Counted from the stretch's first letter, positions 18,547 to 27,810 are shown. The stretch: 64,000 bases of DNA from Polaromonas sp. 39-63-25 (GCF_002278925.1 NZ_NCJH01000017.1:19335-83334); one strand, 5' to 3'. A program made the numbers and translations. The notes: generated from the sequence alone by a model not told the origin.

Positions 18547-19056
18547 ATGAGCAACCCACAAGTCGAACTCCACATTGCCGGCCACGGCGTCATCACCCTT
18601 GAACTCGACCAGGACAAGGCACCGAAATCGGTTGCCAACTTCCTCAGCTACGTCAACAAGGGCCACTACAACAACACGGTGTTCCACCGCGTGATCCCGG
18701 GCTTCATGGTCCAGGGCGGCGGTTTTGAAGTCGGCATGAAACAAAAGCCCACCGACGGCGAGATCGAAAACGAAGCCAACAACGGCCTGAAAAACGACCA
18801 CTACACCGTGGCCATGGCGCGCACCAATGCACCGCACTCGGCCAGCTCGCAGTTTTTCATCAACGTGTCCGACAACGCTTTCCTGAACCACACCGCGCCC
18901 AACGCTTCGGGCTGGGGTTATGCGGTGTTCGGCAAGGTGGTGGGCGGCACCGACGTGGTCGACAAGATCGCCGCCGTCAAGACCGGCCGCAAGGGCTTTC
19001 ACGACGACGTGCCACAAACCGACGTGGTGATTGAAAAAGCCGTCCTGCTGGCCTGA
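18547..19056 (+). CDS. ppiB: Cytoplasmic cyclophilin-type peptidyl-prolyl isomerase
   Basis: 169 residues, no signal peptide. The core [31 protein letters not shown] and [20 protein letters not shown] is that of bacterial PpiB. It is a paralogue of the preceding gene and probably arose by duplication, one copy keeping a signal peptide. The tandem ppiA-ppiB order before lpxH resembles the ppiB-lpxH linkage seen in other proteobacteria. Confidence 0.94.
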   Translation: MSNPQVELHIAGHGVITLELDQDKAPKSVANFLSYVNKGHYNNTVFHRVIPGFMVQGGGFEVGMKQKPTDGEIENEANNGLKNDHYTVAMARTNAPHSASSQFFINVSDNAFLNHTAPNASGWGYAVFGKVVGGTDVVDKIAAVKTGRKGFHDDVPQTDVVIEKAVLLA

Positions 19057-19091
19057 TCTCCGTCTGGACTGGGCCCGTTCAAGTTCAGCCC

Positions 19092-19883
19092 GTGAAAATC
19101 CCGTCGACCGTTCCCCGGGTTGCGGAGCTCCATGCGCCGCCTTCCTGGGGCACGGTCGATTTCATTTCCGACCTGCACCTGCAGGCGGCCGATGCCGCCA
19201 CGTTTGCCGCCTGGCGCGACTACATGGAAAGCACCACCGCCGACGCGGTGTTCATTCTGGGCGACCTGTTTGAAGTCTGGGTCGGTGACGACGCCGTCGA
19301 TGTGACGGCAGGCGCTCAAGACAACTTCGAAGACCGCTGCGCCCGCCTGCTCGGCCAGACGGCCGGCCGGCTGGCGCTGTTCTTCATGCACGGCAACCGC
19401 GACTTCCTGGTCGGCCCGCACCTCATGGCGTTGTGCAACACCACCCTGCTGGCCGACCCGACCGTGCTGGGCTTCAATAACCAGCGCTGGCTGCTCTCGC
19501 ACGGCGACGCCCTGTGCCTGGGCGATGTGGACTACCTGCAATTTCGCCGCGAGGTGCGCAGCCCCGCCTGGCAACGCAGCTTTCTGGCCCGGCCGCTGGC
19601 CGAGCGGCAGGCCATTGCCCGCGGCCTGCGCGAGCAAAGCGAGGCGCGCAAGCAGTCCGGCGCCCCTTATGCCGACGTGGACAGCCGCGCGGCCCGCGAG
19701 CAACTCAAAGCCGCCAACGCCCAGATCCTGATCCACGGCCACACCCACCGGCCGGCGGTGCACGACCTCGGTCACGGCTACTCACGCGTGGTGCTCAGCG
19801 ACTGGGACGCCGCAGCAGCCCTGCCGCGCGCGGAAGTGCTGCGCCTGACGGCCAATGGCCTGCGCCGCATCCCGTTGTTGTAG
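19092..19883 (+). CDS. lpxH: UDP-2,3-diacylglucosamine diphosphatase
   Basis: 263-residue calcineurin-like metallophosphoesterase. Metal-binding motifs are in order: FISDLHL (D-x-H), ILGDLFEVWVGDD (GD), FMHGNRDFL (GNRD), LSHGD and IHGHTHRP (GHTH). These are the LpxH arrangement. It hydrolyses UDP-2,3-diacylglucosamine to lipid X at the inner membrane in lipid A synthesis, which fits a Gram-negative host. The start at 19092 lacks a strong Shine-Dalgarno. Confidence 0.95.
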   Translation: MKIPSTVPRVAELHAPPSWGTVDFISDLHLQAADAATFAAWRDYMESTTADAVFILGDLFEVWVGDDAVDVTAGAQDNFEDRCARLLGQTAGRLALFFMHGNRDFLVGPHLMALCNTTLLADPTVLGFNNQRWLLSHGDALCLGDVDYLQFRREVRSPAWQRSFLARPLAERQAIARGLREQSEARKQSGAPYADVDSRAAREQLKAANAQILIHGHTHRPAVHDLGHGYSRVVLSDWDAAAALPRAEVLRLTANGLRRIPLL

Positions 19884-19892
19884 GCGGTCGCC

Positions 19893-20690
19893 ATGCTGAA
19901 CTGGTTGCGCCAGCTGTTCCTACGCACGCCACGCGCCGACACCATTCCCGACGCCCTGTGGCGGGCCACGCTGGCTGCCCATTCTTTTCTGGCCGAGCGG
20001 CCGGCGGCGGAGCGGCTGCAACTGCGCCGCCTGGTCGGCGAGTTTCTGGCACACAAGGAATTTACCGGTGCGCACGGCCTGGTGGTCACCGACGAGATGG
20101 CGGTGGCGATTGCCGCGCAGGCCTGCCTGCCGGTGCTGCACCTGGGACTGGGCTGGTACAGCGACTTCGTCGGCATTGTGGTTCACCCCGGGCAGATGAT
20201 CGCGCGCCGCGAAATGCAGGACGCCAGCGGCGTCGTGCACCGCTACAGCGAGGTGCTGTCCGGTGAAGCCATGGAGCGCGGCCCGGTCACGCTGAGCTGG
20301 CAGGACGTGGCCTCGGCCGGCGCGCTGGCCGGCCACGGTTACAACGTCGTGATCCACGAGTTCGTCCACAAGATCGACATGAAGGATGGCGCCGCCGATG
20401 GCTGCCCGCCCCTGCCCTCGCGTGCCGCGCACAAGGCCTGGCATGACGTGATGCAGCCGGCCTACGACGCCTTTCGTGAACAGGTCACGATGGCCGAACG
20501 TTTCGGCGGCGAGCCACCCTGGCTGGACGCCTATGGCGCCACGGCACCGGCGGAATTTTTTGCGGTGAGCTGTGAAGCCTACTTCGTGAACCGCGAGCGC
20601 TTCACGCAGGACTTTGCGGCCCTGACCGCGCTGTTCGACCAGTTCTTCAAGGTCAATCGGCCTGCAGCCCTTGAAGGACGGGCGCAGTAA
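19893..20690 (+). CDS. mtfA: Zinc metallopeptidase of the MtfA (M90) family
   Basis: 265 residues. The motif VVIHEFVHKIDM contains the HExxH zinc site, with a downstream acidic ligand likely in APAEFFAVSCEAYF. The N-terminal LLAHKEFTGAHGL-like region and GWYSDFVGIVVHPGQM match the family. In enterobacteria MtfA binds the repressor Mlc and so affects glucose uptake; here the target is unknown. It starts 9 bases after lpxH and is the last gene of that plus-strand run. A short R2 fragment follows its stop. Confidence 0.92.
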   Translation: MLNWLRQLFLRTPRADTIPDALWRATLAAHSFLAERPAAERLQLRRLVGEFLAHKEFTGAHGLVVTDEMAVAIAAQACLPVLHLGLGWYSDFVGIVVHPGQMIARREMQDASGVVHRYSEVLSGEAMERGPVTLSWQDVASAGALAGHGYNVVIHEFVHKIDMKDGAADGCPPLPSRAAHKAWHDVMQPAYDAFREQVTMAERFGGEPPWLDAYGATAPAEFFAVSCEAYFVNRERFTQDFAALTALFDQFFKVNRPAALEGRAQ

Positions 20691-20710
20691 GCTATTTAAT
20701 TGATAGCGAT
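20691..20710 (+). repeat. R2 fragment, copy F
   Basis: GCTATTTAATTGATAGCGAT immediately follows the mtfA stop and matches only the left arm of R2, an inverted GCTAT...ATAGC. The right half is absent, so this is a truncated relic. Confidence 0.5.
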
Positions 20711-20785
20711 TGACGACTGTTCCACGCGGCGCGCCGGGGTGGCCCCGGGCGACACCGCAAGGATCCCGCCTCTCGTCGCTTGATC

Positions 20786-20812
20786 GGCGCTGATCAGCGC
20801 TTGATCAGCGCC
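20786..20812. repeat. Perfect hairpin at the 3' end of the DUF349 gene
   Basis: GGCGCTGATCA (20786-20796) and TGATCAGCGCC (20802-20812) form an 11-base stem with a 5-base loop. It straddles the DUF349 stop codon. No T-run follows on either strand, so it may protect the mRNA end rather than terminate. Confidence 0.6.
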
Positions 20813-23598
20813 TTCAGCACATTCTGCAGACGCCGCACATGCGCCGCGTCATACGGCGCGGCCAGCACTTTGGCTGCGTCCTCAGCCCAGGTCTGCGCCG
20901 GCGCCGGGTCGTTGCGTTTGGTCAGCAGCACCAGCTGCAACATGCGGCGCGCGCTGATGTGTTCGGCCGGGGTCGGCAGCTCGGCGGCAATTTCCAGGCG
21001 CAGCAGGGTTTCTGCGGCATCCCCCTTGGGCGCCGACGACAGGGCCTTCATCCACGCGCTGCGTGTGGCCGGCGTCACCAGCTTGCCCAAGGCCTGGGCA
21101 TCCGGCAGCAGCGCAGGGTCGCGCTTTTCCCAGGCCGTCAGCAGGTGGGTCAACACTTCGCCGTGCGCCTGTTCGGAGAGTTTGCGCAGCGCCTGCTGCG
21201 CGTGTTCGAAAGCTTCGCGCTGCGCGCGGAAGGCGGCGTCGCCCAGCCGCGGGCCACGTTCTTCGTAGGCCGGCCTGTCGCTGAAACGGCTTTCCCGCTC
21301 GGGGCGGTAGGGTTCGAACTTGTTGTCGGCTGGCCGGTTGCCGCGGCCGTCGGGCTTGCCGCCGCCGGGTCGCGCGTCCTTGCGGTCGCCAAACTTGCCG
21401 CCGCGGCCTGCGGGCGCGGCTTCGGCCTTGCGCATGCCAGGGCGGTCATCGCCGCGCATGGCCACCACCGGTTTGGCGGGTTTGGGCGGCGGCGCGGCCG
21501 GTGCCGGCGCAGCTTCTTCTGCTTCCGCAGCGGGCTCGGCCGCCGCTTCAGCTTCAGCCTCGGCCGGGGCGTCCTCTTTCGCTATTGTTTCAGGAGCGGC
21601 TGGCGCAGACGCATCGGGCGCTGACGCCTGATCGGGCTCAGAACCCTGCGGTGCTTCGGTCGCTGCAGGTGCAGGCGCTGCGACGGCAGCCGGTGCGGCC
21701 GGCTTGAACTGCCCGCGCAAACCAGCTTCCAGATCGGCCATCGCGGTGCGGATTTTCTGCACGTCGCCGGTGGCGTTGGCAGCGTCCAGGGCTTTGGACA
21801 ACTCCAGCACCAGGCGGTCATGCTCGCCCAAGGCCGACGCGGCTTTTTCACGCTCGGCGGTCTTGCGCTGGAAGGCGTCGTCGATCGGCTTGCGGAAAGC
21901 GTCCCAGAGTTTTTGCTCCTGCTTGCGCTCGATCGGCACCGCCTGCGCTTCGTGTTGCCAGCGCTGCTGCAGCGCCTTGACCGCGTCGATGTGCAGTTGC
22001 GGCTCGGCGCCCAGCACCTGCGCTTCCTCGATCATGGCCTTGCGGTGCGCCAGGCTCTGGGCGCGTGCGGCTTTCAGCGGCGCATCGGCGGCATCCATCG
22101 CGGCCTTCCACTGCGGCTGGATCTCGGCAAAGGCTTTTTCGCCCAGGTGGCCGGCGGCCGTCCACTTCTCGACAAAACCATTGAGGCTGCGGATCTGGAA
22201 CTTCCAGTCAGTGTTGCCCTTGTTGGCCTCGGCCCAGGCCAACACCTCGTCGATCAGCGCGCGGCGCTCGGCCTTGACGGCTTCGCTTTGCTCCTTGACC
22301 TTCTCGAGCCAGACCTCGACCACCTTGTGGGCTTCGTTGCAGGCGTCGTCAAAACGCTTCCACAGCGCGTGGTTGGGGATGCCGCCCTGGTCGCTGGTTT
22401 TCCAGAGTTCGCGCATGGCGCGCAGCGCCTCCTGCTGCTTGCGCCCGCCCAGGGGCTTGGCCACTAGCGCTTCGGCCTTGGCCACCAGTTCTTCACGGAT
22501 CTGGTCGGCACGCCAGCGCTGCCAGCCTTCGAGTTCGCCGGCCGCCGTCAATGCGGCATGTGCCGCGGCTTCGAGTGCGCTGTCGATGTTGCGGATGTTT
22601 TCCTTCAGCGCCTGGCGCAGCTCGGCCGCGACCTTGGGCGTGGATTTGCCATGGCCTTCGGTGACTTCATGCTCGAGCTTGGCCAGCGCAGCCTGCACGA
22701 TGGCCGCCGATTTTTCACGCATGTCCTTGAGCACGGCGGGATCGATCTTGACCTTGGGCGCGCGCGCGGGCTGCTCACCGGCAGCGGCGTCGCCGCCACG
22801 CGGCGTGCCGCGTACGCTACGCAGCTCATCGGCCCAGACCGGCACCGCCGGCAGCGGTGCCGCGGCGTCTTCGGCGGCCGCGACGGCCAGCGACAGCGCG
22901 CCCTGAAAGGCTTCCCACACCGCCAGCAGCTGGCCGCGCGAGGCGTCGAGCAGCGGCGGGAACTTGGCGTCCACGCTGGGCCAGTTCGCGTCCTGCGCGA
23001 GTTCGTCGGCTTGGGCCTGCCAGTGCGTCACATCAGAACGCAGGGCTTCCCACACGCCTTGTGCATCGCGCCAGGGTTTGGTCGACAGCACTTCAATGCG
23101 CTGGGCAATCAGCACGGCCGCCTCGCGCTGCACCTGGGCGCGGTGCTGCAGGTCTTCAATCGTCTTGACGCGCTCGGCCAGCTGGGCTTTCAGCCCGGCC
23201 AGCGGCTCGCGCGACAGCGGAGCACCGGCCTTGGCGGCATCACGCTGCCAGGCCAGCGCATCGGCCATGTTGAGCTTTTTCAGGGCCAGCAGGGCATGGC
23301 CTTTTTCAGCCCACTCGGCGGCCACGGTCTCCTGGCTTTTCAGGCGCTTGGCTTCGTCGAGCTTTTCCTTGAGCGGCTTGGCCGCACCCTTGTCCCGGTT
23401 GGCCAGGTCCTTGTAGACCTCGGCCATCTGCTCGGCCGTGGGTCCGGTGGCGAGCCACTCGCGAATGCGCGCGGTGCGTTCACCCGACGTGGGCGCTGAG
23501 AAAGCCCCGCCCGTCAGGCCATCGAGCGGATGGCTGTCGGCGCTCTTGGTGGAAGGCGTTTTCACGGCGGGTGTTTCGGGCTTGGCAGATTTGGACAT
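20794..23598 (-). CDS. Large DUF349 domain protein
   Basis: About 934 residues, cytoplasmic, charged and helical. At least three DUF349-like repeats are visible: around LLAVWEAFQGAL, around LWKRFDDACNEAHKVVEVWL, and around KLWDAFRKPIDDAFQRKTAER. A low-complexity Ala/Pro/Glu-rich stretch (about 640-730) and a Gly/Arg-rich stretch (about 740-820) separate them from a helical C-terminal domain. The function is not established; some DUF349 proteins have been linked to RNA metabolism. The start is uncertain: ATG at 23598 (MSKSAKPETP) or 23613, neither with a Shine-Dalgarno. Confidence 0.8.
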   Translation of the reverse strand: MSKSAKPETPAVKTPSTKSADSHPLDGLTGGAFSAPTSGERTARIREWLATGPTAEQMAEVYKDLANRDKGAAKPLKEKLDEAKRLKSQETVAAEWAEKGHALLALKKLNMADALAWQRDAAKAGAPLSREPLAGLKAQLAERVKTIEDLQHRAQVQREAAVLIAQRIEVLSTKPWRDAQGVWEALRSDVTHWQAQADELAQDANWPSVDAKFPPLLDASRGQLLAVWEAFQGALSLAVAAAEDAAAPLPAVPVWADELRSVRGTPRGGDAAAGEQPARAPKVKIDPAVLKDMREKSAAIVQAALAKLEHEVTEGHGKSTPKVAAELRQALKENIRNIDSALEAAAHAALTAAGELEGWQRWRADQIREELVAKAEALVAKPLGGRKQQEALRAMRELWKTSDQGGIPNHALWKRFDDACNEAHKVVEVWLEKVKEQSEAVKAERRALIDEVLAWAEANKGNTDWKFQIRSLNGFVEKWTAAGHLGEKAFAEIQPQWKAAMDAADAPLKAARAQSLAHRKAMIEEAQVLGAEPQLHIDAVKALQQRWQHEAQAVPIERKQEQKLWDAFRKPIDDAFQRKTAEREKAASALGEHDRLVLELSKALDAANATGDVQKIRTAMADLEAGLRGQFKPAAPAAVAAPAPAATEAPQGSEPDQASAPDASAPAAPETIAKEDAPAEAEAEAAAEPAAEAEEAAPAPAAPPPKPAKPVVAMRGDDRPGMRKAEAAPAGRGGKFGDRKDARPGGGKPDGRGNRPADNKFEPYRPERESRFSDRPAYEERGPRLGDAAFRAQREAFEHAQQALRKLSEQAHGEVLTHLLTAWEKRDPALLPDAQALGKLVTPATRSAWMKALSSAPKGDAAETLLRLEIAAELPTPAEHISARRMLQLVLLTKRNDPAPAQTWAEDAAKVLAAPYDAAHVRRLQNVLKALIKR

Positions 23599-23809
23599 GG
23601 GGAAACGCAGCATATGGATAAGTAGGACGGGCGAAGCGGGGATCTTCAGGGATCAGGACATTGCAGGTCTGCTCCTTGGGCGCTGTCACCGGTTGGCGTG
23701 AACAGGCACGGGGGGCGGGACCGGCGTAAAAAAGAGGAGCCGCAGGACAGATATCCGCGACCCCGACCCAAGCTTCAGAAATAAAGCAATGCGGCTATTT
23801 TCGCTGTTT

Positions 23810-24567
23810 TTAGGGCATCGCCAAATTAAGTTCGGCACGGGGTGTCCATTTGGCGTCTGAAGGAACACTTTTGGGTGCACCCAAAAGAGCCTGCCGGGCG
23901 CAATACCACTTGTACCGAGGTAGACCCTGAGCGCCACGGCGCGCTGCACGGCCAGTTCGCGCATGGCGTTGTCGCCCACTGCCATGCTGGCCGTCGCTGA
24001 GCACGAGGTTGCAGAGGGCAAAACGCAGCGGACTGCTGGCCGGTTCATCGGCCGGAGGCTTCAGGCGTGCGAGGATGTCGTCAACGTCATAACGGCCCTG
24101 ACCCAGATGGGTGAGCGACAACGTCAGGCCATCGACCTCGATGGCGCCGGCAACCGGTGCAAGGCGCAGGAGCGACTGCATTTCTGCATCTATATAGAGA
24201 CGTGCAATTTTCAGCTGGGGTACCCCTTGGAAAAGCAGGCTGCTTTCCGGCCCCGCAGCAGGCGCCGGCGGGCTGCCGGCTTTTGCGATGCGATGGTCAG
24301 ATCACGGGGGCCAGCTCCAGCAACCACGGACGAAAGTCCACTGCGCCCACCGTGAGCTGCCGGCCCAGCTTCTGAGAAACCGCTTTTCAAGTTGCGACTT
24401 CAGCACCACCGGCACCAGGATATAGACCAGCGCCCAGAGCCATAGCAAGCCACCCACGGCCCGCGCTGCGCGGCGATGCCAGAGCGGTGAACGCAGCACG
24501 GCCACTGCTTTGCCGGGAGGAGACTGGAGAGTCGGGAGGGATCGCGTTTCAGTTCACGGTCGGGCAT
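23810..24567 (-). pseudogene. Decayed DUF748 (AsmA-like) gene with internal deletion and frameshifts
   Basis: Minus-strand remains in several frames. From 24567 comes MPDRELKRDPSRLSSLL. A frame change then gives VLRSPLWHRRAARAVGG and a membrane helix GLLWLWALVYILVPVVLKS. A one-base loss after QLEK shifts to VSQKLGRQLTVGAVDFRPWL. Next is SLLRLAPVAGAIEVDGLTLS. This joins directly to the family's C-terminal end (GDNAMRELAVQRAVALR, then after another shift LLGAP and AELNLAMP before the stop at 23810). The family normally exceeds 1,000 residues, so most of the middle is missing. Clearly non-functional. Confidence 0.8.
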
Positions 24568-25182
24568 AGGCCTTGAGTCTTGAACGCTCGGGGAAAAGGT
24601 CAATGGCTGATTGGGCTAATTTGGCCAAAAAGGCCGGCCTCAAAATAAAAACCCCGGACAGCAAAGGCCGACCGGGGTTGACGGCGGGCGTGATGCTCAT
24701 GCCGTCGGGCTTCGCAAAGAAGAGAAGATCGTCTCCAGTGCGATGAAAGCAAGTGATTGCTCTCAGTTTGACCGGGATTGGTTACCCGGCTGATGCTTGA
24801 GGTACTCAAGCAATTGCAGATTAAACCTCCGGCACCCGAGGCGCAAGTCGAAATTTGTAATCAAAAATCAGCCCGCGATTGCCATTTTCTTCGGAGTTAC
24901 ATCTTTGCGCCCTTCTCCTACATCGCCATGAGGTATTCGCCGCATCGCCTCCAAAAAACGTCCTGCTTGAATGCTCCGGCAATTTCTCTGAAAAACGCTG
25001 CAAGCACTTGAGTTAAAAGCCCTTACTGGCAAAACATACAGCTTTTCTCTCAAAATACCGCGCCAACTTCACGACCTAGAGCGAAACCCCAAAAAACCGC
25101 TCAAATGGGAGAAATGGGGGGTCTTGACCCCTTATTTCAGCTTTTAATGCATTATTTTGCATATGAAATAGCTTTTATATTA
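24568..25182. other. AT-rich non-coding gap
   Basis: About 600 bases with lower GC than the flanks and no convincing gene on either strand. Short open frames (for example 24778-25011 plus and 24821-25053 minus) lack family resemblance and ribosome binding sites. It contains a terminator-like hairpin (24642-24678) oriented for minus-strand transcripts and a small inverted repeat ATGCA...TGCAT at about 25147-25163. It could be eroded sequence or hold an unrecognised small RNA. Confidence 0.5.
24642..24678 (-). terminator. Terminator-like hairpin upstream of the DUF748 remnant
   Basis: ACCCCGG (24651-24657) pairs with CCGGGGT (24672-24678), loop of 14 bases. On the minus strand it is followed by TTTTATTTTG. 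No gene that would end here is visible upstream. Confidence 0.6.
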
Positions 25183-25212
25183 TTGACAAGTTATTTAGCG
25201 CCCTCATAAAAT
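25183..25212 (+). promoter_or_regulatory. Sigma-70-type promoter for the lytic transglycosylase
   Basis: A perfect -35 box TTGACA (25183-25188) and a -10 box TAAAAT (25207-25212) are separated by 18 bases. Transcription should start near 25219, leaving a leader of about 150 bases before the ATG at 25370. Confidence 0.65.
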
Positions 25213-25217
25213 CCGCC

Positions 25218-25307
25218 GTCCCATCCAGAACTACGGGACAACCCGAATCCGCTGCCGAACCCGGCAAAGTCAGACAAGGGGTCAACACCCCCAAGGCCAG
25301 GCCTTGG
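25218..25307 (+). promoter_or_regulatory. Structured 5' leader of the lytic transglycosylase mRNA
   Basis: Four consecutive small hairpins can be drawn: GTCCC/GGGAC (25218-25239), TGCCG/CGGCA (25253-25266), GGGGT/ACCCC with loop CAAC (25278-25291), and CCAAGG/CCTTGG (25291-25307). They fill the leader predicted from the promoter just upstream. The density suggests a regulatory RNA element, but I recognise no known riboswitch with confidence. Confidence 0.45.
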
Positions 25308-25369
25308 TTTGATGGCGACCCAATCAAAGCGTACGGCTCAAGAAGTCGATGCGCATAGAAAGGAGTGCT

Positions 25370-26248
25370 ATGACAGCGCCAGGACAATCCACCCCCGCAT
25401 CGGTAATGCGGACACTTCAGAAAAACGTGAGCAACAGTCTGGCAAACATTGCCGACGACATTGCCCAGGGCTTTTTTGAAATTACCCACAACAGCTTCGC
25501 ACTCGTCGGTCTGGCCGTCGTGTTCGCCGTGATCACGCTGACCGCCCGTCCCGACCTGCGTCAGGCCGGCGAATCCCGGCTGATGACCTGGCTGCAGGAG
25601 CGCCAGGAAGCCGCGATTGGCTTCACCGAACCCGATGCCATCGACCGGGCCACCGCAGCCAACCCCAAAGACCTGCCCCGGCAACAGGCGGCGGTAGCCT
25701 TCTGGCTCAGCAAAAAATACAACGTGGCGCCCGAACCCCTGAGTGTGCTGGTTGCCGAAGCCTTCGAGATTGGCCAGAAGGCCAAGCTCGACCCCACGCT
25801 GATCCTGGCCATCATGGCCATTGAGTCGGGCTTCAACCCGTTTGCGCAAAGCCCGGTGGGTGCCCAGGGCCTGATGCAGGTCATGACCAACATCCACCAC
25901 GCCAAGTACGAAAACTTCGGCGGCAAACTCGCCGCCTTCGACCCGGTCACCAACCTGCGGGTAGGTGTCAAGGTGCTGCAGGAATGCATTGCCCGCGCCG
26001 GTTCGGTCGAAGCGGGCCTGAGGTTCTACGTGGGCGCAGCCAACCTGGAAAGCGACGGCGGTTATGCCGCCAAGGTGATGGCCGAACGCGCACGCCTGCT
26101 GGCTGTTGTGGGCGGCCGCGCACCGGCCTACATGCCGACGGTGCGCCCGCCGCTGGCCATCCCAGCGTCCCTGCCCGCAACCACAGACGCGGAAGACCTG
26201 CCCGGCGGCAAGGCCGGCGAGAAAGTCGCCAGCCTCGCCAGCTCCTGA
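25370..26248 (+). CDS. Lytic transglycosylase (SLT domain), membrane-anchored
   Basis: 292 residues from the ATG at 25370, which has AGGAG 5 bases upstream. A single membrane helix (SFALVGLAVVFAVITLTA, about 50) anchors it, followed by a linker. The SLT/lysozyme-like domain (about 120-235) has the catalytic Glu in ILAIMAIESGFNPFAQS and the signature SPVGAQGLMQVM. It cleaves peptidoglycan glycan strands in the periplasm. The C-terminal tail is Pro/Ala-rich. The gene has its own promoter and an unusually structured leader. It is separated from glyA by a riboswitch. Confidence 0.92.
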   Translation: MTAPGQSTPASVMRTLQKNVSNSLANIADDIAQGFFEITHNSFALVGLAVVFAVITLTARPDLRQAGESRLMTWLQERQEAAIGFTEPDAIDRATAANPKDLPRQQAAVAFWLSKKYNVAPEPLSVLVAEAFEIGQKAKLDPTLILAIMAIESGFNPFAQSPVGAQGLMQVMTNIHHAKYENFGGKLAAFDPVTNLRVGVKVLQECIARAGSVEAGLRFYVGAANLESDGGYAAKVMAERARLLAVVGGRAPAYMPTVRPPLAIPASLPATTDAEDLPGGKAGEKVASLASS

Positions 26249-26305
26249 GCGCGGCCCGGCCTTTCACAGGCCGGTCGTCAGCCAGACGCCGGGTCCGTTA
26301 CACTA

Positions 26306-26433
26306 GGGGTGTGCGCGACTGGCGATAGGCAGCCCCTGTTTTGCAGGGCGGTTGCTGACGTGGGATACCACTGGGAAGCGCACCGCTGGGCTCAAGCCAT
26401 GACCACAGCGTTCAGCCGTTCGCCTGGGCAGCC
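26306..26433 (+). promoter_or_regulatory. ZTP (pfl motif) riboswitch upstream of glyA
   Basis: The conserved blocks of the ZTP aptamer are present in order: GCGCGACTGGCG (26314-26325), a variable GC-rich hairpin, GTGGGATACCACTGGGAAGC (about 26360-26380), a second variable hairpin, and the terminal CCGTTCGCCTGGGCA (26416-26430). ZTP riboswitches sense the purine intermediate ZMP/ZTP, a signal of 10-formyl-THF shortage, and often control glyA or purine genes. The following stretch 26432-26460 can pair CCCT with AGGG and may be the expression platform before the glyA start. Confidence 0.9.
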
Positions 26434-26480
26434 CTTGTTTCATTCATCCGATGACAGGGACCACGTCTTGAAGGACTGCC

Positions 26481-27725
26481 ATGTACGACCGCACCATTCT
26501 TGTGGAACAAACCGACCCCGAACTGTGGGCTGCCATCGTTGCTGAAAACGCGCGCCAGGAACACCACATCGAGCTGATCGCCAGCGAAAACTATGCCTCG
26601 CCCGCCGTCATGGCCGCGCAGGGTTCGCAACTGACCAACAAATACGCTGAAGGCTACCCCGGCCGCCGCTACTACGGTGGCTGCGAGCATGTAGACGTGG
26701 CAGAACAGCTGGCCATCGACCGCATCAAGAAAATCTTCGGTGCCGAAGCCGCCAACGTGCAACCGCATTGCGGCGCCTCTGCCAACGAGGCTGTCTTCCT
26801 GGCCTTTCTCAAGCCTGGCGACACCATCATGGGCATGAGCCTGGCCGAAGGCGGCCACCTGACACACGGCATGGCGCTCAACATGAGCGGCAAGTGGTTC
26901 AACGTCGTCTCCTACGGTCTGAACGACAAGGAAGAGATCGACTACGACGCGATGGAGCGCAAGGCCCACGAGTCCAAACCCAAACTGATCATCGCGGGCG
27001 CCTCAGCCTACAGCCTGCGCATCGACTTCGAACGCTTCGCGAAAGTGGCCAAGGCTGTCGGCGCGATCTTCATGGTGGACATCGCCCACTACGCCGGCCT
27101 GGTGGCCGCGGGCGTGTACCCCAACCCGGTGCCGCACGCCGACGTGGTGACCTCGACCACGCACAAGAGCCTGCGCGGCCCGCGCGGCGGCATCATCCTG
27201 ATGAAGGCCGAACACGAAAAAGCCATCAACAGCGCCATCTTCCCCGGCCTGCAGGGTGGCCCGCTGATGCACGTGATTGCGGCCAAAGCGGTCGCTTTCA
27301 AGGAAGCGCTGGCCCCCGAGTTCAAGACCTACCAGCAGCAGGTGCTGAAGAACGCCCAGATCATCGCGGAGACCCTGACGCAGCGTGGCCTGCGCATTGT
27401 CAGCGGGCGCACCGAAAGCCACGTCATGCTGGTGGACCTGCGCGCCAAGGGCATCACCGGCAAGGAAGCCGAGGCCGTGCTGGGCAGCGCCCACATGACG
27501 ATCAACAAGAACGCCATTCCCAACGACCCGGAAAAACCGATGGTCACCAGCGGCGTGCGCATCGGCACCCCGGCCATGACGACGCGTGGTTTCAGGGACG
27601 AGGAAGCGCGTTTGACAGCCAACCTGATCGCCGACGTGCTCGACAACCCGCGCGACACTGCCAACATCGAAGCGGTTCGCGCCAAGGTTCATGCACTGAC
27701 GAGCCGGCTTCCGGTTTACCGCTGA
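26481..27725 (+). CDS. glyA: Serine hydroxymethyltransferase
   Basis: 414 residues, complete. It converts serine and tetrahydrofolate to glycine and 5,10-methylene-THF and is PLP-dependent. Motifs are [36 protein letters not shown], the PLP lysine in [16 protein letters not shown], and [16 protein letters not shown]. The folate role matches the ZTP riboswitch in its leader. It starts with [16 protein letters not shown]. An R2 repeat lies between it and nrdR. Confidence 0.98.
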   Translation: MYDRTILVEQTDPELWAAIVAENARQEHHIELIASENYASPAVMAAQGSQLTNKYAEGYPGRRYYGGCEHVDVAEQLAIDRIKKIFGAEAANVQPHCGASANEAVFLAFLKPGDTIMGMSLAEGGHLTHGMALNMSGKWFNVVSYGLNDKEEIDYDAMERKAHESKPKLIIAGASAYSLRIDFERFAKVAKAVGAIFMVDIAHYAGLVAAGVYPNPVPHADVVTSTTHKSLRGPRGGIILMKAEHEKAINSAIFPGLQGGPLMHVIAAKAVAFKEALAPEFKTYQQQVLKNAQIIAETLTQRGLRIVSGRTESHVMLVDLRAKGITGKEAEAVLGSAHMTINKNAIPNDPEKPMVTSGVRIGTPAMTTRGFRDEEARLTANLIADVLDNPRDTANIEAVRAKVHALTSRLPVYR

Positions 27726-27746
27726 TGGACCGGTGCATGTGCAACC

Positions 27747-27810
27747 GCTATGCTTTTGATAGCTGCTTGCGCATGCCCTGTAAGGGCTGGATGCCAATAA
27801 TGCTTAAAAA
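27747..27810 (+). repeat. R2 interspersed repeat, copy C (between glyA and nrdR)
   Basis: GCTATGCTTTTGATAGCTGC, then TTGCGC, CTGTAAGGGCTGG and ATGCCAATAATGCTTAAAAA. This is a full-length intergenic copy and the best reference for the family in the window. The left arm GCTAT...ATAGC is an inverted repeat. Confidence 0.8.

Noticed and set aside
20786-20812. Hairpin at the DUF349 stop as an intrinsic terminator
   Set aside because: A perfect stem but without a T-run on either strand, so it is listed only as a repeat.
24778-25053. Small open frames in the AT-rich gap
   Set aside because: No ribosome binding site, no recognisable domain, and overlapping on both strands.
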